From positions 1 through 49,685 of the forward strand of contig JAEYOM010000121.1 of NCBI GenBank assembly GCA_023411715.1: 49,685 bases of DNA. Direction: 5' to 3'. Below are positions 43,383 to 49,685 of this stretch, in pieces (position 1 is the stretch's first letter; every line of letters starts with the position of its first letter). A program made the position numbers and the translations under genes. This DNA is from Bacillota bacterium. GTDB taxonomy: Bacteria > Bacillota > Clostridia > Acetivibrionales > DTU013. The notes under the pieces are model-generated. The model made no database searches and had not been told where the DNA came from. It saw nothing but the letters and a program-made list of their open reading frames with translations.

Positions 43383-44566
43383 GATATTACAGTCAGTTTG
43401 TTGCTTGCATCGGAAAGATTGCCGGAAGTGTCATATGCTTTAATCCAATATACCCCGATCAGAGGCTTTGATTTATTTGTGACTGTGCGTGAGGCTCTTT
43501 TGGATTTTTCGACTTCGATACCGTTGCAGTAAATAATGTAGCCTTCCACCTTGACATTATCGGTAGCTGCATTCCATTCAAGCGATACGGAAGAACCCTT
43601 CGTCTTTACCACCTTCAAACCGGTGGGTGCGCTTGGCTTTTTATCATCCTTCAGTGTTTTGATTACAATGGGCTCGCTGTATGCGGACCTGTTGCCGGCC
43701 GTATCGATTGCGACTACCGTGTATTTAAAGCTTTTGCCAGGGAGAAGGCTTTTAGCGGTGAAGGCAGCCTTCGTCCGGGTTCCTTTTTCAACGCCGTCGC
43801 AGTATACTTCATACCCTTTTAACTTGACGTTATCCGATGACGGCGACCATGTCAGCGTGAGTTGTGTCTCGGTTACAGACGTACCCTTGAGCCCGGCAGG
43901 TTTATCCGGGGCCTTTGTATCCCGCAGCGTCGTTTCCTGAATACTGCGGCTTTGTCCGGAATAATTGCCCATTTTATCATACGCTTTTACAAAGAAGCTG
44001 TAGCTAGTACCGGGAAGAAGTCTTTTTACCGTATAGCTTGTCTTTGTCGTCGACGCGACCCTGCTGCCGTTTTTATATACTACATACCCTTTGACGCCGG
44101 TATTGTCGCCGGAGGGGTTCCATGACAAGGTGACCGAGGTATAATCGCAGGCGGATGGGGAAAGATTGCCGGGTATGGTCGGGGCTTGTGTATCCAGGTT
44201 GGTAACAACTGATATGCTTGTTCCGTTTGCCGATATGTTACCTGCAACATCATATGCCTTTATCTCGAACTTATATTTTGTGCCCGGCGACAGACCTGAA
44301 TTTTCGTAACTTGTTTCCGAAGTAGTGGTTATTTTTCTGTCGTCGCGATAAACATAATAACCTTTCACCTTTACGTTGTCGGTAGCGCCTGTCCAACTCA
44401 AAGAGACCGAAATGCAGGTCTTTCCGGTGACAAGCAGCTCTTTTGGCGCAGCCGGCGGCTCAGTGTCGGGTGTTTTAGTTTTATCAGCCCCGGCGGCTTT
44501 CAGGGGAATAATTGTGAACAGGGAAAGCAACAGTGCTAAACAGAGAAATCCTTTTAATTCTTTCAT
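43376..44566 (-). CDS. Secreted protein of four fibronectin type III domains
   Basis: A 396-residue exported protein: signal peptide (FLCLALLLSLFTIIPLKAAG) then four FN3 domains of about 85-90 residues from residue 37. Each has SLSW or LTWSPSSDN near its start, a GYxVYxDG segment and an AYDxAGN-type end. No catalytic domain is present. Similar FN3 arrays are spacers in clostridial glycoside hydrolases, but a stand-alone array may be a surface or polysaccharide-binding protein. The start follows ggaggttc. Neighbours give no clear functional link. Confidence 0.88.
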   Translation of the reverse strand: MKELKGFLCLALLLSLFTIIPLKAAGADKTKTPDTEPPAAPKELLVTGKTCISVSLSWTGATDNVKVKGYYVYRDDRKITTTSETSYENSGLSPGTKYKFEIKAYDVAGNISANGTSISVVTNLDTQAPTIPGNLSPSACDYTSVTLSWNPSGDNTGVKGYVVYKNGSRVASTTKTSYTVKRLLPGTSYSFFVKAYDKMGNYSGQSRSIQETTLRDTKAPDKPAGLKGTSVTETQLTLTWSPSSDNVKLKGYEVYCDGVEKGTRTKAAFTAKSLLPGKSFKYTVVAIDTAGNRSAYSEPIVIKTLKDDKKPSAPTGLKVVKTKGSSVSLEWNAATDNVKVEGYIIYCNGIEVEKSKRASRTVTNKSKPLIGVYWIKAYDTSGNLSDASNKLTVISP

Positions 44567-44825
44567 ATAGAACCTCCAAATACACTTCTCGACAACCTGT
44601 TATATGATGAATCATGATTTATCAATTTCATTTTACAATATTTCCCAAGATATTCCAAGAACAAATGTTCGTAAAATAAAAAGGAGTTCTCTGATTATTC
44701 CGGTAACAGCGGATACGATACGCGCGGAGAAAACGCTGCTACATTCCCATATGGCCTTTGATCATGCCGGCAATATTACCGCCGAATACCGCTTATTACT
44801 GCGTGCATTGACGTTGTCATGGATG

Positions 44826-44904
44826 TCAGAGCCGGTACATAAATGCCGCGGATCAGGGCCGGTAAATGAATACCGTGGATCAGAGCCGGTACATGAATGC
44901 CGTG
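44826..44904. repeat. 27-bp tandem repeats upstream of transglutaminase gene
   Basis: Three units close to GATCAGAGCCGGTACATGAA plus TGCCGTG run from about 44826, 44851 and 44878. They lie in the 437-bp region between the FN3 gene and the transglutaminase gene, where no gene is supported. Frames open across them on both strands are a side effect of the repeat length being a multiple of three. Confidence 0.75.
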
Positions 44905-45003
44905 GATACTGTCCCATATTGTTAAATTTCCCCAAACGTAGAATTAACGCTTGTTTTGTTGTATATTTGTTATACATGCTGCTTAAAGGGGAGATGGAGC
45001 AGG

Positions 45004-46218
45004 TTGGCGGAATTCGTGGCAAATTTAAATCTTGTTTCGATCGCTTTGGTCGCAGCGTTTGTGCTGCCTGTTATTTCCGGCGCCATAAGCGTGTTTTCAA
45101 GGGATACGGTCAGAAGGTCCGTCACAGGACTCCTCGAAAGCATGGAACTCATCCTGGGACTCGTATTTTCAATATATCTTGCCAAGAAAATACTTATTGA
45201 CCATGACGGCGGGATTTCTGCGAGGATTTACGGAATATTGCCCGGTTCGGCCAAAACGGCCCTGACGGGTAATGCAATGCTTGCTTATGTAGTGGCCGTG
45301 CCGGTTCTGCTGCTTTTGATGCTGATCATCGTCAGGCTCGTAACGGAGCCATTATACAGGTATGTTCTGATCCCCGTCGCGGATCTGATCTATTCCGGCG
45401 TCATTATGCTGGGTCCGTTCATGAAAAGGATCATCGGAGCCCTTTGGAAACTGCCGAAAGCAGCCGTTATGACGATCTTACTTGCCACCGCGGTATACTT
45501 TTCATCGTATTTTGTCTATTGGCCGTCGCTTACCCATTGGGCAAGCAGTTCGAGGGAGTACCAGTTCGTTTACAACGACATTCTCTATCCCGCGCTCAAC
45601 TCGAGTATAGCAAAGAAGATCCCCGTCATCGTAGGCGACGAATTCAGGAAATCGACGGCAGGCTCCGTTTCACTGGATCAGGCGAAAGCGGTCGACAATG
45701 CTATCGAGAAGCTGACGGGCGGGAACATAAAGATAATCCGCTACTTCAACGGAGTAACGCTGGATGAAGCGGTCAAGTCCAACGACGAAATCGATAAAAA
45801 AGCCCGCGATATAACGGCTAAGGGCAAGGACGAAAAAGAGAAGGCGTATCTGCTCTACAAGTGGATATCAAAGAACATCGACTATGATTATTCAAAGGCT
45901 GAAAGGATCACGAGCTACCCGATGGGCGAGAGATCAGGCTCCGTTGTGGCGTTCGACACACGCAGGGGCATATGCTTCGACTATTCCAGCCTCTACGTCT
46001 CTATGTGCCGTGCAACCGGCCTCAATGTAAGGTTCATAACCGGCCAGGGATACAGCGGCGCCGCCTGGGGCGACCACGCGTGGAACCAGGTCTGGATCAG
46101 CTCCGAAGAGCGGTGGATCAACGTCGACGCGACCTTCGGCAGCTCGAGGATGAACTACTTCGACAGGGAGAATTTCTCTGTGGACCACAAGGACGCCGAG
46201 GTGCAGGGCGAGTGGTGA
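45004..46218 (+). CDS. Membrane protein with C-terminal transglutaminase-like domain
   Basis: A protein of about 404 residues. The N-terminal 180 residues hold about five transmembrane helices, and the first part has a CvpA-like look (LVSIALVAAFVLPVISGAIS, then a helix starting ELILGLVFSIY). An outside segment (about 190-270) precedes a transglutaminase-like fold: Cys in GICFDYSSLY (about 324), His in GDHAWNQVW, Asp in WINVDATFG, the expected catalytic triad. Proteases or cross-linkers of the cell envelope have such domains. The start is uncertain: TTG 45004 after ggag is chosen, GTG 45016 is possible. Confidence 0.75.
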   Translation: MAEFVANLNLVSIALVAAFVLPVISGAISVFSRDTVRRSVTGLLESMELILGLVFSIYLAKKILIDHDGGISARIYGILPGSAKTALTGNAMLAYVVAVPVLLLLMLIIVRLVTEPLYRYVLIPVADLIYSGVIMLGPFMKRIIGALWKLPKAAVMTILLATAVYFSSYFVYWPSLTHWASSSREYQFVYNDILYPALNSSIAKKIPVIVGDEFRKSTAGSVSLDQAKAVDNAIEKLTGGNIKIIRYFNGVTLDEAVKSNDEIDKKARDITAKGKDEKEKAYLLYKWISKNIDYDYSKAERITSYPMGERSGSVVAFDTRRGICFDYSSLYVSMCRATGLNVRFITGQGYSGAAWGDHAWNQVWISSEERWINVDATFGSSRMNYFDRENFSVDHKDAEVQGEW

Positions 46219-46242
46219 ACAGAATGATATTTCCCAGTTGAC

Positions 46243-46271
46243 TTGATTTCAAATACAATTCTGGCTATAAT
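46243..46271 (+). promoter_or_regulatory. Promoter of the DUF4143 ATPase gene
   Basis: TTGATT (46243-46248), a 17-base spacer and TATAAT (46266-46271), 32 bases before the ATG. Confidence 0.65.
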
Positions 46272-46303
46272 AATATATAATATTAAATTAGCCGGGAGAC
46301 GCT

Positions 46304-47527
46304 ATGAATTACATAAATCGGCATATAGAAAGCGCAGTGAAAAAAGCCTCCAGGATGTTTCCGGCCGTTTTGGTCACAGGGGCGAGGCAGGTCGGAAAAA
46401 CAACCTTGCTGAAGCATATTGCAAAGGATATTCCATATTTAACTTTGGATGATCCTATTTTGCTTCAAAGCGCTATTGAGGAATCAGGCGGTTTTTTCAA
46501 AGTGTCTCCGCCACCCGTAATAGTAGATGAAATACAGTATGCGCCGGGCTTGTTCAAATATATTAAAATGATCTCAGATGATAGCGGTGAAAAAGGACAG
46601 TTTTATCTTACAGGTTCACAACAGTTCAAAATGATGCAGAATATCAGTGAAAGTCTTGCCGGCAGAATCGGGATCATCAATCTGCTGGGATTATCTCACC
46701 GTGAAATAATGAATGATTCTTTCGTTGAAGTATTTTTGCCGACAGAAGAATACTTTGCAAAAAGAAAATTAACAGCGCAGCAGGTTGATTACAAGAGGGT
46801 ATGGGAGATTATTCACAAAGGTTCTATGCCTGCGATGTATTCGGAAGAAACCGATTGGCAAATGTTTTACGCCGCGTACACCAAAACCTATATTGAGCGT
46901 GATGTCAGAGAGCTTACCCATGTCGGGGATGAGCTTAAGTTTATTAAGTTCATAACGGCTATAGCAAGCAGGACCGCTCAGATGATTAATTTATCATCGG
47001 TTGCAAATGAGGTCGGAATCAGTGCGCCCACTGCTGACAGATGGCTTTCCATTCTGGTTTCGTCAAATATCGTCTATTTGCTGCAACCATATTATAACAA
47101 CAGGACTAAAAGAGCAGTAAAAACGCCAAAGCTCTATTTCCTTGATACAGGCCTTGCGGCATATCTTACGAAGTGGAATACGCCCGAGGTCCTCGAGGCG
47201 GGCGCTATGGCCGGGGCGTTTTTTGAAACCTTTGTGGTGGCGGAGATTCTCAAAAGTTATTATAATGCCGGTATCCTGGACCCGTTGCTTTACTATTACC
47301 GTGACAAAGACGCAAAGGAAGTTGATATACTGATAGAACAGAACGGCATGCTCTATCCGGTAGAGATTAAGAAGACTTCTAATCCTGGCAGGGAGCATAT
47401 CGAAAACTTTTCGGCGCTTGAAAAAATCAACGGTTTGTCCATGGGAACCGGCGGTGTTATTTGCATGTATGACAGGAATATTCACATCAATGAAAAAAGC
47501 ATGGTCATTCCTGTGACATGGTTGTAG
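46304..47527 (+). CDS. AAA ATPase with DUF4143 domain
   Basis: A 407-residue stand-alone ATPase of the AAA_14/DUF4143 type. Walker A is GARQVGKTT (about 26-34), Walker B PPVIVDEIQYAPGLF, sensor-like YLTGSQQF, then the DUF4143 domain (from about 200) with SSVANEVGISAPTADRWL and the PD-(D/E)XK-like KEVDILIEQNGMLYPVEIKKT. The family is widespread in anaerobes; its role is unknown, though defence or regulation is often suspected. It has its own promoter and no operon partner. Confidence 0.88.
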   Translation: MNYINRHIESAVKKASRMFPAVLVTGARQVGKTTLLKHIAKDIPYLTLDDPILLQSAIEESGGFFKVSPPPVIVDEIQYAPGLFKYIKMISDDSGEKGQFYLTGSQQFKMMQNISESLAGRIGIINLLGLSHREIMNDSFVEVFLPTEEYFAKRKLTAQQVDYKRVWEIIHKGSMPAMYSEETDWQMFYAAYTKTYIERDVRELTHVGDELKFIKFITAIASRTAQMINLSSVANEVGISAPTADRWLSILVSSNIVYLLQPYYNNRTKRAVKTPKLYFLDTGLAAYLTKWNTPEVLEAGAMAGAFFETFVVAEILKSYYNAGILDPLLYYYRDKDAKEVDILIEQNGMLYPVEIKKTSNPGREHIENFSALEKINGLSMGTGGVICMYDRNIHINEKSMVIPVTWL

Positions 47528-47655
47528 CTAAAACAGTTGCAAATATGGCGGCTTTGGTCTTGTTTGACGAGTAAGTGAATAATTGGTAAGATATAGTCAG
47601 ATTTTGTTTATGTTTTGAATATGACCGTTAGTAAAGATTATTCGAGCTGAGGCAT

Positions 47656-49264
47656 ATGAAAACAATTGCTTTTTTTGATACCGAGATTGAGCCCAATAGC
47701 GGGAAAGTACTAGATATTGGGAGTGCTAAGGAAAATGGCGATTTGTTTCACTCCAATTCCGTCCCTGACTTCATAAGGTTTTTATATGGGTCACAGTATA
47801 TTTGCGGCTCTATTTATTGAGATCAAAACGTTCCATTCCTATTGCTTTGACTTGTTGGGTAAGATCGGCACAATAGAGAAATCAGACGAAATTATTAAAG
47901 AAGCAGTAAAAAGGATTAAATGCGGCGAGGTGGAAGCGGGCAAGATCACAAAAACGGTCTTGGTGATAGATGAAGCGCAGGATATGGACGCTGACGAATC
48001 TGAGTTGGTCGAGGCGTTGATGGAGTATAATGAGGATATGCGTGTAATCGCAGTCGGAGATGACGACCAGAATATTTTCGAGTTCAGGGGCTCCAGTTCT
48101 AGATATATGGTGCAGATAGCCAAAGAGAATAAAGCTGTCATGTATGAACTGGTCGAGAACTACAGGAGTAAAAGCAACATTGTCGACTTTTCCAATCAAT
48201 TTGTCCGGAGGATTTCGCACCGCTTAAAGGAAACGCCCATAGTAGCCGTTCAGAATGACGACGGCAGGATCAAGGTTGTAAAGTACAGTAGTACCCATCT
48301 GATAACGCCTCTGGTTAATGATATACTTTCCGAAGGACTCGCGGGTACTGCCTGCGTTTTGACCAGAACGAACGAGGAAGCTTTGCAGATTACGGGGCTT
48401 CTGGTGAAAAACGGGATGCAAGCGAAGCTGATTCAGTCAAATGACGGCTTCAATCTGTATAATCTGTTTGAAATACGATTTTTCCTTGAACAGCTTAATT
48501 TGGCCGAGGTTACTTATACGATCGACGAGGAAACATGGGCAAACGCGAAAAAGAGGATGGCCGACAATTTCAGGGAGAGCCCTAATCTGGAGCTTTGTAT
48601 CAATATTATCAAGGACTTTGAGCTGACTAATCCAAAGAGTAAGTACAAATCAGACCTGGAGATTTTTATCCGGAAGTCGAAGCTTGAGGATTTTTATGGG
48701 GGAAGCACTGAAACAGTCTTTGTCTCTACAATTCACAAGGCAAAAGGACGTGAGTTTGATAATGTCTTTCTGATGCTTGACAGATATGGTATAGAGTCCG
48801 ATGAGGTGATCCGTCTGCTGTATGTTGCGATGACAAGAGCAAAACGCAACCTGACAATTCATTATAACGGCTATTACCTTGATTCTATAATAACAACGGG
48901 TTTTGAAAGAGTCTACGACAAGTCGGAATACCCACCGCCCGAACAGTTGGCTGTTCAATTGACGCACAGAGATGTATGGCTGGATTATTTTATTAAGGTA
49001 AGGCAATGGATCTCACAGCTATATTACGTCGAATTGCTTACTGTTGATGGCGATTATTGCCGTAATTCGAAAGGACAGAGGGTGTTGAGATTTTCAAAGC
49101 AGTTTATTGAAAGAATTGAGGATATGAAGCGAAATGACTACTTGCCTGAGAGGGCGACAATCAGATTTATTGTTTATCGGCAGAAGGAAGGATCGGAACA
49201 GGAAAACAGGATTGTTTTGCCGGAGCTTATTTTTAAAAGAGTAACAGATAATAATGCTAGGTGA
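47656..49264 (+). pseudogene. Exonuclease-helicase fusion gene with large internal deletion
   Basis: 47656-47820 encodes a 54-residue N-terminus like that of DEDD exonuclease-RecQ-type helicases (KTIAFFDTEIEPNSGKVLDI) and then stops. Overlapping it, 47786-49264 encodes the last 490 residues in another frame. These start within a UvrD-type helicase: IKTFHSYCFDLLG, VIDEAQDMD (motif II), VGDDDQNIFEFRG (motif III), VENYRS, VSTIHKAKGREFDNVF, LLYVAMTRAK. Motif I with Walker A is missing. The two pieces join at about 47805-47820 with a frame change, as after one internal deletion that removed most of the gene, perhaps 1,000 residues. A helicase so truncated cannot bind ATP normally. Confidence 0.7.
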
Positions 49265-49364
49265 TGAGATCTATGCACTGTAAAGTAAAGGCCAGATGCT
49301 TTTTATGCGTACAACTTATGCAAAATACCGGAAGGGACGAATGGCACCGGTTGAAGCTCCGGCC

Positions 49365-49685
49365 TTATCTTTTTTCAACCGTCACTTCAGGATATTTGGA
49401 GGCAGCGCTGTCTATGATCGGTTCTGTTGCACCTTTCAAATACTTGTTGAAGAAGGCAAGGATATAATCGTTCATTATCGCCCTTTGGCGGTTTGAATCG
49501 ATGCTTCCCAGTATTCCTGACAATTTTCCGATATTGGGCAGTATCGTATTGAAATCGGAGAAGTTCATGTGTTCTGCGCCCTCTATATATACTATCATGA
49601 AGTTTTTCTGGTCTGCTGAATAAGCGCCGCTTATTATCCTTTTGATATTTTTTCCGACAGTCAGGATCATAAAGGGCTGCCGTAT
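49365..49685 (-). CDS. Alpha/beta hydrolase C-terminus (partial)
   Basis: The frame is open from the window edge (IRQPFMILTVGKN...) to the stop at 49365, so about 106 residues of the C-terminus are seen and the rest lies beyond base 49685. A catalytic His is likely in IEGAEHMNFSDF. The PFMILTVG strand, the gap before the His, and the final AFFNKYLKG helix fit platelet-activating-factor acetylhydrolase-like or dienelactone-hydrolase-like enzymes. No signal peptide can be assessed. Confidence 0.6.
   Translation of the reverse strand: MRQPFMILTVGKNIKRIISGAYSADQKNFMIVYIEGAEHMNFSDFNTILPNIGKLSGILGSIDSNRQRAIMNDYILAFFNKYLKGATEPIIDSAASKYPEVTVEKR

Noticed and set aside
44604..45200. 198-codon plus-strand frame spanning the 27-bp repeats
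   Set aside because: Only the repeat and chance keep it open; it overlaps the start of the transglutaminase gene in another frame and has no ribosome binding site.

Overview
The window looks like the chromosome of a Gram-positive, plant-polysaccharide-degrading anaerobe of the Clostridia. Evidence from the sequence: a dockerin-bearing esterase next to a membrane-anchored cohesin protein, a YesM/YesN-type two-component pair driving an MglBAC-type sugar importer and a GH3 glycosidase, a c-di-AMP (ydaO-type) riboswitch, strong AGGAGG-like ribosome binding sites with several TTG and GTG starts, and relics of a Firmicutes conjugative element. No tRNA, rRNA or CRISPR array was seen.

Layout. 1-400: decayed conjugative-element remnants (a Maff2-like relic). 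402-2676: divergent AraC regulator and MFS exporter. 2.7-3.2 kb: an aldo/keto reductase stump in otherwise empty DNA. 3.3-4.1 kb: a small HTH protein, then a copy of the 3' end of a LUD-domain gene. 4.3-11.8 kb: a complete Wadjet (jetABCD) anti-plasmid system followed by a DEDDh exonuclease. 12.1-13.0 kb: the intact LUD gene, whose 3' end and terminator are duplicated at 3.9-4.1 kb, so direct repeats flank the defence island. 13.3-16.4 kb: NlpC/P60 hydrolase, then a c-di-AMP riboswitch with terminator, a stump of a group II intron, and citrate synthase. 16.6-19.5 kb (minus strand): cohesin anchor and dockerin esterase. 19.8-25.6 kb: two MarR regulators with repeat operators, a wrecked DUF6544 gene, and an AT-rich response regulator/ABC/kinase cassette that ends in a mobile-element-like small ORF. 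25.6-29.9 kb: heterodimeric ABC exporter. 30.2-31.7 kb: amidase with a repeat tail. 32.0-42.3 kb: sugar sensing, uptake and hydrolysis operon. 42.6-49.7 kb: unknown protein, FN3 protein, membrane transglutaminase, DUF4143 ATPase, a helicase pseudogene and the end of an alpha/beta hydrolase.

How it works together. The 32-42 kb block reads as one circuit. A YesN-like regulator and a kinase with almost no extracellular domain are followed, overlapping by 4 bases, by a protein with the size and layout of a twin-ABC sugar ATPase but without recognisable nucleotide-binding motifs. Then come the complete MglB, MglA and MglC and a GH3 enzyme. The pseudo-ATPase between sensor and importer is the best candidate for an undescribed mechanism: the kinase may read transport through a catalytically dead ABC protein. 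Other notable points are the c-di-AMP riboswitch ahead of citrate synthase, the repeat-flanked Wadjet island, an ABC exporter half with a large internally duplicated insert, and several recent gene-decay events (helicase, DUF6544, amidase tail). All calls come from reading the sequence and recall of protein families; no database search was run.
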